DNA of 10,303 bases from Pinguiococcus pyrenoidosus. Taxonomy: Eukaryota; Sar; Pinguiophyceae; Pinguiochrysidales; Pinguiochrysidaceae. The notes under the pieces were generated by a model. It was not told the origin of the DNA and searched no databases. It worked only from the letters and a program-made list of their open reading frames with translations. Where the stretch lies: contig JAAMXY010000550.1 in assembly GCA_019677205.1 (NCBI GenBank), positions 1 through 10,303 of the forward strand, read 5' to 3'. Of the stretch, positions 1-7,089 are shown piece by piece (position 1 is the first letter of the stretch; each line of letters starts with the position of its first letter). Both the position numbers and the translations under genes were made by a program.

Positions 1-195
1 TGTGCGAGCACTGCTGTGAGCAAGGAGGACAGGGCGCCGGGCAAAGAACGACGCTGCGAAGGAGAGAATGCGGGTGACGATGACGGCTGCAGCGACGACA
101 AGGACGACGACGACGACGACGACGACGAGGACAAGGGCGATGACGATGACGACGACGACGACGATGCGCAAAGCCATTGCAGCAGGCGAAGGTGA
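1..195 (+). CDS. Possible 3'-terminal exon, Asp-rich acidic tail (partial)
   Basis: From base 1, the first forward frame is open to a TGA at 193-195. It reads a charged segment and then two long runs of Asp interrupted by Lys, Glu and Gly (about residues 26-58), ending in a short basic tail (SHCSRRR). Acidic tails of this kind occur on many chromatin and nucleolar proteins, but nothing else here identifies a family. The run comes from a GAC/GAT trinucleotide repeat, so a non-coding microsatellite is an equal alternative. The other two frames would give poly-Thr or poly-Arg, which is less protein-like. No splice acceptor or start can be confirmed because the gene would enter from outside the window. 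Confidence 0.25.
   Translation, partial: CASTAVSKEDRAPGKERRCEGENAGDDDGCSDDKDDDDDDDDEDKGDDDDDDDDDAQSHCSRRR
80..165. repeat. Interrupted GAC/GAT trinucleotide repeat
   Basis: An uninterrupted (GAC)n run around 100-127 is followed by GAGGACAAGGGC and a second mixed GAT/GAC run to about 165. The period is three throughout, so a coding frame would be kept if the repeat changed length. It encodes poly-Asp in the frame judged most likely if the region is translated. Confidence 0.8.
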
Positions 196-588
196 CGGTG
201 GCTCCAGCAAAAAACGGTGCGAGTCGCGAGGTTTGGCAGGGAAGGCGAGAGCTGCGACCAGAGAAGCAAAGATTGCGCGGCCTATGTGTTCTGAGGCGAC
301 AGCGCTCGCGGAGGGGACAGCGGAGGAAGCGCGTGGAGGTGCGGAGAGGCGTGTGGTGTTGTCGAGGCTGGAGTGCGCTTTGGCTAGAGCGTCGCCCATG
401 GTAGCTCCTGCTAGGCCTGCGAGCATGGAAGTAGTTAGTTGTTTTTGATGCCATCCCGCGGCCTCGGCGCTGCTTCTCCGCTTCCTCGTCGCCTTGCAAA
501 CGCCCACTCAACGCCCCATCCCACCTCCGCACTGCTTCGTCACCACAAGCTATCCCTACCGCGCCCTCTCTGCCGTCGTCATCGAAGT
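196..588. other. Stretch without a supported gene
   Basis: No frame on either strand shows a recognisable domain or a convincing exon. The forward open frames here are short, low in complexity and rich in Arg, Ala and Glu. The stretch could be the 3' untranslated region of a gene ending near 195, followed by intergenic DNA. From about 450 to 580 the forward strand becomes markedly C- and T-rich. Confidence 0.5.
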
Positions 589-796
589 ATCGATCCTATG
601 ATCGATATTCTGTGATCGATCCTATGATCGATATTCTGTGATCGATCCTATGATCGATATTCTGTGATCGATCCTATGATCGATATTCTGTGATCGATCC
701 TATGATCGATATTCTGTGATCGATCATACGATCGATCTTCTGTGATCGATCCTATGATCGATATTCTGTGATCGATCCTATGATCGATATTCTGTG
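589..796. repeat. 26-bp tandem array, eight copies, palindromic units
   Basis: Eight head-to-tail 26-bp units run without gaps from 589 to 796. Each unit is an 18-nt inverted repeat, ATCGATC-CTAT-GATCGAT, followed by the 8-nt spacer ATTCTGTG. Seven copies are identical by eye. The sixth (719-744) differs at two bases inside the four-base loop (CTAT to ATAC) and one base of the spacer, while both palindrome arms stay intact. Each unit carries two ATCGAT and several GATC sites. The period is not a multiple of three, so the array is unlikely to be coding. Possible roles are a protein-binding array, a hairpin- or cruciform-forming minisatellite, or a neutral satellite; the sequence alone does not decide. 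Confidence 0.95.
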
Positions 797-871
797 ATCG
801 ATCATATGACGAGATAATCACGTTTTTCAATCGATCATATGATCGATCACCATGATCAATCATATGATCGC
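797..871. repeat. Decayed copies of the palindromic repeat
   Basis: A broken ninth unit starts at 797 and departs from consensus after about 12 nt. After a short AT-rich interruption, 830-847 is a perfect 18-nt palindrome, ATCGATCATATGATCGAT, with the same arms as the main array but a loop of ATAT. A further degenerate copy (GATCAATCATATGATCG) lies near 854-870. The arms survive better than the loops and spacers. Confidence 0.8.
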
Positions 872-1346
872 TTGAACCGATGCATAGACGTCTTTCTGAC
901 ACGTCGAACTGCTATGTTGACGCTTCTCAGATGTGCTTCGCTGCTCCTCCATTTCCAACCCCTGAGGGAATGATTTTCGCATTATCCTTCTTCACGTCTG
1001 TGTGGTCTGCAGCTATGCTGCAGAGGTGCGGTCTTAGAATTGGCAACAGGAGGTTCCTTCGTGCGCTTTCAACTAGAAACGTTCAAAGACTTTTTGGCGG
1101 GAATCTTTAGAACCTCAATCTAAGAAGTTAATATAAATATCAACCAAGTATTGTAACTTAATATAGAATACATTTCAAAGTACTGATCAGCTATAGGGAG
1201 GTTACCTGCTAGAAGATCGGCTCGGAGGAGCTCAGCCCTCTCAACTTCTGCGGCATCGACACCCTTCTACCGCCGCGCACTCCCACAGTCCCCTTCCCGC
1301 AACCTTCTCCGCTGGATAAACTAGTTTCCGCCGTATCCAGCCCAAC
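872..1346. other. Intergenic spacer and probable promoter region of the OLD gene
   Basis: No supported gene is seen. The 76-codon forward open frame at 880-1110 has no recognisable features. From about 1100 to 1190 the sequence turns strongly AT-rich, then GC content rises into a 5' leader before the start codon at 1347. This spacer probably holds the promoter and 5' untranslated region of the OLD-family gene. Confidence 0.5.
1132..1139 (+). promoter_or_regulatory. TATA-like box upstream of the OLD gene
   Basis: TATAAATA lies inside the AT-rich stretch, about 215 nt before the start codon at 1347. Its position would fit a core promoter with a leader of roughly 180 nt. AT-rich DNA yields such matches by chance, and the promoter elements of this lineage are unknown to me, so this is only a candidate. 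Confidence 0.3.
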
Positions 1347-3338
1347 ATGCTGCGCAAGGTTACAATCGAGAACTTCCTTAGCTTTCGCGAGCCGACAACC
1401 TTCGATATAGGCGATCGTTCAGTCTTTGTTGGAGAGAACAACAGCGGCAAAACGAATGTTTTTCGGGCAATCGTGTTCGTCTTGCAGAATTGGGGAACGC
1501 CTCGGCAGCGATGGGACGACAAGCTCAATGACCGTACGCTTGACGCGAAGGTGGAGATGCACCTTACCTTATCTGACCAAGACAGCAAATTTTTGTCTAC
1601 GGCATTTGGCCTTCAGTGGAGCAATGTACCGGAAGCGTTAACAGATCAAGGCGAGGCAGCTTTCAAGAAACTGACTATAGGAGTAACGACTTCGGATGAC
1701 GATCAGGGGAGCTGCACGCGCTATTGGAAGTTTGCCTTTGGTGATGGTGATGCCTCATGGAGGTATGACAACCCAGGTGTCGGTCTCATCATACCTGGGC
1801 AAGCAGACGGTGTACGGCTGGAGACGAAGCACAGATTCGGTAAACAAATCTCCCGCCATGAGTTGAGTGTCATAGAGGATGTGGTTGATCGGTTTCAAGA
1901 GACACTTTCTTCTGGAGAGGCTGCACGTATATCATTCGAAGACGAGATGCCCTTGCAAAAAATTCGCGACGGTGGATTAGACCCTCAGAAGCTACAAATG
2001 ATATTTGACATCTTCATGCGCCACATACTTTTTACGAGAATTAAAGTTCTGGAATCGGACCGAGGGATAATCCGAACGCAAGAGAAGCGCGGAACAGCCG
2101 GACCTGGGTTCTCATTTGTGGATCACACGGATGTAGATTACTTGTTGTCCACATGGACGAGTTCAGCTCCACGCGTAGTGGCCAGACTGAACGACTTGTT
2201 CGGCCGAATCTTCCAGAACACTGCCGTCTCACTTCGGAGAGAACGGCAGGTTCGCCAAGATGATGGCTCTATTGCAGCGTACGAGTTGGTCACGTTCTTC
2301 CTTGAAGAATCCTCGTACTCACGATCCGACGCCGCAGATGGTATGAACGACGCTCTCTTGATACTCCGTCTACTCGTGGACGCCAATGTGCAAACTATTC
2401 TGCTGGATGAGCCGGCAAAGAGCTTTCATGATCAGTACATGCGGCGTCTGGTAAAGATCGTCAATGACATTTCCGGAAAGGCGATCGTGATTATCACCCA
2501 CAACGAGCAAATGTTGCTATCTCTTCCGAGGCTGGAAAATGTGTTCTGCTTTCATCGCGTGGAGAATGCCACAAAGGTGGTACCGTTCAGATATCCCCCG
2601 GATATGAACGACGCTTCCTTCGAGAAGTTTGTCAAAGACCCGCTCAGGGTTAAGGTCTTCTTCGCATCACATGTTCTCTTCGTGGAAGGTGAGACGGACT
2701 ACAGGTTCTTCGAGGCTCTAAAGGCACGGGACGTCGTGGGTATCTTGAATTCGTGGACGATAGTACATATGAGTGGTGCTGCCAACTGGAAGCGTGCATC
2801 CTTTCTGGCAAAAGCGTTGGGCTTGGACCAGCGTTCTCTAATATTGCTGGATCGAGACACGATGTGTCACACGTCCAAGAAAGTCAGCCGTCGCCAAGTT
2901 GAGCAGTATGAGTCTTGGGATGTCGCGTATGCAAGAATTCGCGAGGTAGACGAGAAACCGATGCTTCACGCATACTTCAGCGCAGCATATGAGAACCTTT
3001 CGCAGAGCCAGTGGGAGCTACACATTGTAATATTTAGGCAAAGCCACTTCCAAGACGGGCATGTACCACTCTACGTTTGGCATGATCTGAGCGACGAAGC
3101 GCAAAGCTTGGGTATGGCCTGTGATGGAGTCGAACGAGGACGAGATGTAGAGTCCATAGCTCATGTTTCCAAATCAGGATGGCAACGTCTTTTTAGTGAG
3201 GATATCGGTGAAATTGCGGAGCGGGTGTACGATGCTCCAACGAGTCCAAATGGAATGATGCTGCACGATTTGCTCCGTGTTATGAGAATCATTATGAGAA
3301 GATCGAAGATGTTGCTGGAATTGCGAAGTCGGGCATGA
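1347..3338 (+). CDS. OLD-family ATP-dependent endonuclease (ABC-type ATPase with Toprim domain)
   Basis: A single open frame of 663 codons, without introns, starts at an ATG with A at -3. The N-terminal half is an SMC/ABC-like ATPase: a typical OLD start (KVTIENFLSFRE), Walker A GENNSGKT at residues 29-36, a signature-like segment DAADGMNDALL near 328-338, Walker B ILLDEP at 351-356 and a switch His in IITH (H385). The C-terminal Toprim nuclease domain has FVEGETD (E447, D451), a glycine-containing strand near 473-480, and LLDRD (D502, D504). These are the metal-binding residues of the family, so the enzyme looks intact. OLD proteins such as phage P2 Old and GajA of Gabija are DNA nucleases in phage defence; here the target is unknown. 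No UvrD-like helicase partner lies nearby. The GC content is lower than in neighbouring genes. The last ~30 residues overlap another reading frame (see the 3212-4426 remnant) and may be acquired tail sequence. Confidence 0.85.
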   Translation: MLRKVTIENFLSFREPTTFDIGDRSVFVGENNSGKTNVFRAIVFVLQNWGTPRQRWDDKLNDRTLDAKVEMHLTLSDQDSKFLSTAFGLQWSNVPEALTDQGEAAFKKLTIGVTTSDDDQGSCTRYWKFAFGDGDASWRYDNPGVGLIIPGQADGVRLETKHRFGKQISRHELSVIEDVVDRFQETLSSGEAARISFEDEMPLQKIRDGGLDPQKLQMIFDIFMRHILFTRIKVLESDRGIIRTQEKRGTAGPGFSFVDHTDVDYLLSTWTSSAPRVVARLNDLFGRIFQNTAVSLRRERQVRQDDGSIAAYELVTFFLEESSYSRSDAADGMNDALLILRLLVDANVQTILLDEPAKSFHDQYMRRLVKIVNDISGKAIVIITHNEQMLLSLPRLENVFCFHRVENATKVVPFRYPPDMNDASFEKFVKDPLRVKVFFASHVLFVEGETDYRFFEALKARDVVGILNSWTIVHMSGAANWKRASFLAKALGLDQRSLILLDRDTMCHTSKKVSRRQVEQYESWDVAYARIREVDEKPMLHAYFSAAYENLSQSQWELHIVIFRQSHFQDGHVPLYVWHDLSDEAQSLGMACDGVERGRDVESIAHVSKSGWQRLFSEDIGEIAERVYDAPTSPNGMMLHDLLRVMRIIMRRSKMLLELRSRA

Positions 3339-4426
3339 TGCTCAAATGAGTTGAATTCGACTTAAGACGCATTGCAGAAAAGCTAGGAGACACCGAGCAG
3401 CAGAAAGCTGGACTAAAAGACTTCTTGCAAGGCATATGGGATACTCCAGATGACGACCATACCCAGATGATGAAGGTATTGCAAGAGGAGGAGTACTGGT
3501 CAGACCGATTCGATCAACCAGATATGCCCCGATGCTTTGTGCTGATTCCTGCGACCGACAGGGACGAGTTCTGTGAGAGTGCTTTTGGAAGCACTTCCTG
3601 CAAGTGCGTAAAAGGTCATCATCTCCTCGCAAAATGCCTGAAGAGAGCCCGTGGCTGTCTCGCCAGGTCTTTGTTGGCTTTGCAGCCGCCGCTTTTCTAC
3701 CTTTTCTTCATCTGCCCTGTAACCAGACGCATCGCTCCGACAAATGGCGGGAAAGGTTACCCGATTCTTTTCTCCCATGGGCCAATGATCAGTTTCTGGG
3801 AATATGCCGGCCTCGTTTGCCTTACTGTCACCATCGTGCTCTCTTACTTGAACGGCGAGGAGATACTCGAAGGCCCGCCAGTTTCATTGGTCATCGCTGT
3901 TGCAGGCTTCTTCGCTTCGATTTTCATGACCAGTGGCTACAAGGGACTCCGGTGGTGGGCTTCGTCCAGATGGTCCGAGAAGAGCTTGCTAACAAAGCAG
4001 GAGATCGAAACGCTACAAAGAGCGGGAGATGACTTGACGACCTCCTTGAAGACCTCCAGCTCAAGAGCCCACTTGCAGACAAATTTCCCAGTTCATTCGG
4101 TTGGAAACTTTTTTAGATCAGTTCGGGAAGCTGCAGTGCGAGGCCATACCCTGCCCTTCACCAGAACGGGGCTCGTTCCCGTTGTGTTTGGCGGACCGTT
4201 GTCGCCTCCGGTCAAAATCCACAAGTCTTTGGGAAGCTACGTGCACAAAGGAGGAGAAGAGCGGGCAGTGCGACTAAGACTCTGCGACCCCGAGGTCGAG
4301 TATTACGTTTTCGGTCCGTCATCATTCTCGGCGAGTACTGATTGGCCACACACCCCACAGCAATTTCCATCAGATGTTGAACGGCACGAAGCCGAAGAAG
4401 CTCATGAGGAAAAGAATGGGGCCTAA
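3212..4426 (+). pseudogene. Frame-broken remnant of an unidentified protein gene
   Basis: The second forward frame is open from 3212 except for a TGA at 3347-3349, and ends at a TAA at 4424-4426. Protein-like blocks include HYEKIEDVAGIAKSGMM (before the TGA), EKLGDTEQQKAGLKDFLQGI, DMPRCFVLIPATDRDEF, LFFICPVTRRIAPTNGGKGY, a hydrophobic stretch near 3790-3930 and FRSVREAAVRG. Between about 3950 and 4110 a different frame looks more coherent (FVQMVREELANKAGDRN, LDDLLEDLQLKSPLADKF) but carries a TGA at 4030-4032 and a TAG near 4111. This suggests several indels. The blocks remind me of C-terminal parts of large LRR- or GTPase-type (ROCO/NLR-like) proteins in algae and oomycetes, from memory only. 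If the second frame alone is a real gene, the first ATG after the stop is at 3467. The first part overlaps the OLD 3' end. Confidence 0.45.
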
Positions 4427-4429
4427 TAT

Positions 4430-4475
4430 AACCTTTTTTTTTCATTCTTCATTTCTTTCGTTTTCCATTTGTTTT
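4430..4475 (+). repeat. Pyrimidine/T-rich tract
   Basis: Directly after the remnant's stop codon there is a run of ten T followed by T- and C-rich DNA to about 4475. It could belong to a 3' untranslated region. On the opposite strand it is an A-rich stretch downstream of the four-membrane-segment gene. Confidence 0.6.
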
Positions 4476-4483
4476 TTATCTCA

Positions 4484-4560
4484 TGCATGTGTGTGTGTAT
4501 GTGTGTGTGAGAGAGAGAGAGAGAGGAAGAGAGAGGAAGAGACAAAGAGAGAGAGAGACA
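4484..4560. repeat. Compound (TG)n-(GA)n microsatellite
   Basis: An interrupted TG repeat (about 4488-4509) passes directly into GA-rich repeats (GA, GGAA and GACA variants) to 4560, with purine-rich sequence continuing to about 4600. The long purine-only strand is of a kind that can form triplex (H-DNA) structures. It lies between the 3' ends of the remnant (+) and the four-membrane-segment gene (-). Confidence 0.9.
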
Positions 4561-4644
4561 AAGCTATTAAGAGAAAACTAAAGAGAGACATAGAAATATA
4601 GAGACATAACCGCGGGTACAGTCAGACACATACATCTACTTTGC

Positions 4645-5721
4645 TCACTCATCAAAGAGCAGCGCTCGGCCTTCTGAAGTGATGCCGGCGGCTTTCGTGG
4701 ATCTTCTGAAGTCGAAGACGCTCCAGGCCTCGTGGGCGAAATGCCGCGACGCTTCGGCCTTCTTCTTCAGCAAGTCGAATGCGAGATGGTCGTCCACGGG
4801 ATCCCCATTGCTCGGACCATGGGCGCGCCAGCCGTACTCGATGTGGCCGGCCCGGATGTACGCCCAGCCCAGCGCTCCGCAGAGCAGCAACGTCGCCGAG
4901 GTCAGCAGGAACAAGAAGGCGCCCTCGCCTCGTCCGTACTGCTCCACCACGTCGGCCAGGAACGCCACGCAGAAGAAGAAGAATAGCGAATAGGTCAGGA
5001 TCAAAACGTGCGTGTACGCATCCCCCGCGAGGAAGATGCGAAGCTTGTCGGAGGACCGTGCGGCGCGGGCCACCGCCGTGGTGTAGATCTTCGCATAGAG
5101 AATCACGCCGGCACCCGCCGCGGTCACCAGGCCCCAGCCCGTGTAGTGCATCACGAGGAGCCAGTCGTCGGAATCCAATTCCACCAGGGCGTCCGGTGGG
5201 TCCACGAGCAGCGGCACCGAGAAGGACAGAATAAGAGCGGAAATCACGGCTGAATCCTGAATGCCCTCCACCGCTTTGTCAACAGCGTCGCTGACGCCGT
5301 TGATGAGCGCCAGCGACAAATCGTTGGCGCTGATCGCCCGGTCCTTGTCCTTCTCGAGGCGCTCCAGGATCCGGTGCATGCCGCTGTACTCCTTCCACAG
5401 CTCCAGCAGCTCCTCCGTCTTCTTGACCTCCTCCAGCCCCTCCTTGACCTTGTGCGACATCTGCTCCTCTCCCTTGAGCATCGTGAGCATGGCCACTCGC
5501 TGCTGCAGCGTCAGGCCGGCGCTCTCCAAGAGCTGATTCTGCAGTGCTTCTCCAAAGGCCCCAAACGCCAGCTTGAGCTCCGCCGCACTGCCAATCCCCT
5601 CGGCGGCCAGCTGGCTCCCGCCGTTGCTTCGGAACACCGCCTCGTCCTTCTCGGACACCCGCCCGCCCAGCTCTGCTGACCACGGGTCTGCAGGCACCCT
5701 CTCAGCTTTCATGTTCTGCAT
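4645..5721 (-). CDS. Four-transmembrane protein with N-terminal coiled coil, function unknown
   Basis: A single open frame of 358 codons in GC-rich coding-like DNA, starting MQNMKAE (a second Met at codon 4 is an alternative start). I do not recognise the family. Residues 88-128 are rich in Glu, Lys and Leu and look like a coiled coil. Four hydrophobic segments follow at about 157-173, 187-210, 237-258 (containing LFFFF) and 268-288. The loop between the second and third is basic (ARAARSSDKLR) and the C-terminal 70 residues are soluble. There is no N-terminal signal peptide, so the N-terminus is probably cytosolic, as would be the C-terminus with an even number of spans. A role in a channel or in organelle membrane organisation is possible, but no motif proves it. 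It is divergent from the DUF1997 gene and intronless over this length. Confidence 0.75.
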   Translation of the reverse strand: MQNMKAERVPADPWSAELGGRVSEKDEAVFRSNGGSQLAAEGIGSAAELKLAFGAFGEALQNQLLESAGLTLQQRVAMLTMLKGEEQMSHKVKEGLEEVKKTEELLELWKEYSGMHRILERLEKDKDRAISANDLSLALINGVSDAVDKAVEGIQDSAVISALILSFSVPLLVDPPDALVELDSDDWLLVMHYTGWGLVTAAGAGVILYAKIYTTAVARAARSSDKLRIFLAGDAYTHVLILTYSLFFFFCVAFLADVVEQYGRGEGAFLFLLTSATLLLCGALGWAYIRAGHIEYGWRAHGPSNGDPVDDHLAFDLLKKKAEASRHFAHEAWSVFDFRRSTKAAGITSEGRALLFDE

Positions 5722-6339
5722 CTTGATTCTGGACGTAAAGCAGAAAGTGGAGAGCTGGGATTATTCCGGATTCTGGCGCTGGTGATGAAAAAGCGAGGCA
5801 CAGCGCCGTTGAGACGGGGTTTCTTACAGATTCGCAAGCTTTGCTCCGAGTCACCAAACTCGTTCCTTGCCGTGAATCTCCCTCATTTGTGGTCAGAGGA
5901 TTTCGGGAAGCGGAAGGTCGTCGCCCTCGAAGTTCATCAACCAGAATGGATACCACGGAGAGTTGCGGTCAGTGAAATTGCTGCTGTCGCCGCCGTCGAT
6001 TGCCTGTCTCTGGACGCTGTGGAACACGTGCGGTTGAACATTTTTGAAAGTGAAACTTGCCATTTGCCTGTGCCACAGCCAACATAGCAGAACGACGGCT
6101 GAGTTGTCATACGCTGCCGTCTTCCGCCTCCGCAGCTTTTGGCTGACGTACGGCGCTGTCCTGCACAGTGCGCGCCTCCGGAGCATCGCTTCCCCCCCAA
6201 CTTTGGAGAGGCGCTACGGAAGTCTCAGCTGCTGCGCCTGACGCGGGCAAAGGGTTTGGAGCAGCCAATTTTGGGGCACCGTACCTCTGCTGAAGGAAAG
6301 GGACCTAAGGGCGCCTTTCCTCAACTTTCGCCGGCAGAA
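5722..6339. promoter_or_regulatory. Divergent intergenic region between the membrane-protein and DUF1997 genes
   Basis: This spacer lies between two start codons facing away from each other and must hold both 5' regions. Short open frames here lack recognisable features. The DUF1997 frame stays open upstream to 6139, but the residues before Met at 6340 are low-quality and would bury the signal peptide, so they are treated as non-coding. No TATA-like box stands out. Confidence 0.5.
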
Positions 6340-6390
6340 ATGCTACGTTTCCTGGTTTTTCTGGCGCTTTTGCAGCCGCTGTGCAGCTTC
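6340..6390 (+). other. Signal peptide of the DUF1997-like precursor
   Basis: Residues 2-14 form the hydrophobic core and a small residue (Ser16) precedes Phe17, giving a likely cut between Ser16 and Phe17. Phe at the first position after the cut is the hallmark of import through the extra plastid membranes in red-derived complex plastids. Confidence 0.6.
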
Positions 6391-7089
6391 TCGACCTGTG
6401 GGATGCGCTTGGCGGCGTCGCCGCGGGCGGCGCTGCTCATGCGGGTCGGGCCGGACGGCACCGGCAGGAGGGACAAGTTTTCCTACGAGAGGGGCCGCGT
6501 GACTTTTGGCTCCAAGCTGCTCATTGACCGAGTGGTGCCGCGCATAGACACCCGCTTAGCTGCCGACTACCTCAGCGACCCCATGCGCGTGCTCAAAGTG
6601 GTGTGGGACCACGACAAGATCGAAGTGGTCGACTTGGCGAAGGGGGATTTCCTGCTGACGCTGCGCCCGCTGCGCTTCGTGACGCTGCGATTTCAGCCCT
6701 GCGTGCGGATGAACATTCGCTTCGACGACAGCACCAGGACCCTGTCCATGCAATCGCAAGGCTTCAGCCTTCGGGGCCTCGAAGGCCTCGACAGTGCCAT
6801 TGAGACCGTCCAGATCGATGTCACGGGCAGCCTCGCCGTCAAGGGCGCATCAGAGAGCGGGGAGACGCTGCGACTCGTCGGGAACGTCGCCTTCGAGACG
6901 TCGGGCAAGATCCCCTTCGTCTTGAGACTCACGCCCGCCAGAGTCATCCAAGCGGCTGGCACCGCGATCAACGCTCAGATCCTGGAGTACGTCAAGGAGA
7001 AGTTCTTGGGCCCTCTCATCTCAGCGATGCGGCAGTGGAAAGATGTCAGCGATGCCGTCGAAGGGGGCTCCTTCCAGAGGACCACCTGA
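6340..7089 (+). CDS. DUF1997-like protein, predicted plastid-targeted
   Basis: The protein has 249 residues from the Met at 6340. This start was chosen because a signal peptide begins exactly there: MLRFLVFLALLQPLCS followed by Phe17, the residue typical after cleavage in bipartite leaders of complex red plastids. A basic, Arg-rich transit-like segment (residues 22-52) follows. Residues about 58-238 match the pattern I know from cyanobacterial and plastid DUF1997 proteins: an N-terminal strand, a YLSDPMRVL helix, the strand pair LTLRPLRFVTLRFQP, an alternating beta region, then TPARVIQAAGTAINAQILEYVKE and a final conserved Arg/Trp-containing helix. The overall fold resembles START/polyketide-cyclase-type lipid-binding proteins (inference). 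The biochemical function of the family is not established. No intron is needed. The very high GC content agrees with a native nuclear gene. Confidence 0.75.
   Translation: MLRFLVFLALLQPLCSFSTCGMRLAASPRAALLMRVGPDGTGRRDKFSYERGRVTFGSKLLIDRVVPRIDTRLAADYLSDPMRVLKVVWDHDKIEVVDLAKGDFLLTLRPLRFVTLRFQPCVRMNIRFDDSTRTLSMQSQGFSLRGLEGLDSAIETVQIDVTGSLAVKGASESGETLRLVGNVAFETSGKIPFVLRLTPARVIQAAGTAINAQILEYVKEKFLGPLISAMRQWKDVSDAVEGGSFQRTT

Noticed and set aside
68-448. 126-codon forward open frame with a poly-Thr start
   Set aside because: It is an out-of-frame reading of the GAC/GAT repeat followed by low-complexity residues, with no domain.
589-796. CRISPR array
   Set aside because: The units are directly adjacent 26-bp tandem copies with identical spacers of 8 nt; there are no unique spacers and the genome is eukaryotic.
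648-902. 84-codon minus-strand frame with Ile-Asp-His-Arg repeats
   Set aside because: It is the 26-bp array read as protein. The unit length is not a multiple of three, so the peptide has no stable repeat frame and no family features.
1241-1588. 115-codon minus-strand frame across the OLD start
   Set aside because: It is antisense to the Walker A region of the OLD gene and contains no recognisable sequence.
1347-4426. Complete two-gene Gabija system (GajA plus GajB helicase)
   Set aside because: The downstream region shows no UvrD-like helicase motifs (no Walker A, no DEAD-like or helicase motif), so only the OLD component is present.
4779-5234. 151-codon forward Arg/Pro-rich frame
   Set aside because: It is antisense to the membrane-protein gene; the Arg/Pro bias is typical of shadow frames in GC-rich DNA.
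4645-5721. Orai-type calcium channel
   Set aside because: Four spans and a coiled coil are shared, but the order (coiled coil first) and the pore-helix residues of Orai are not seen.
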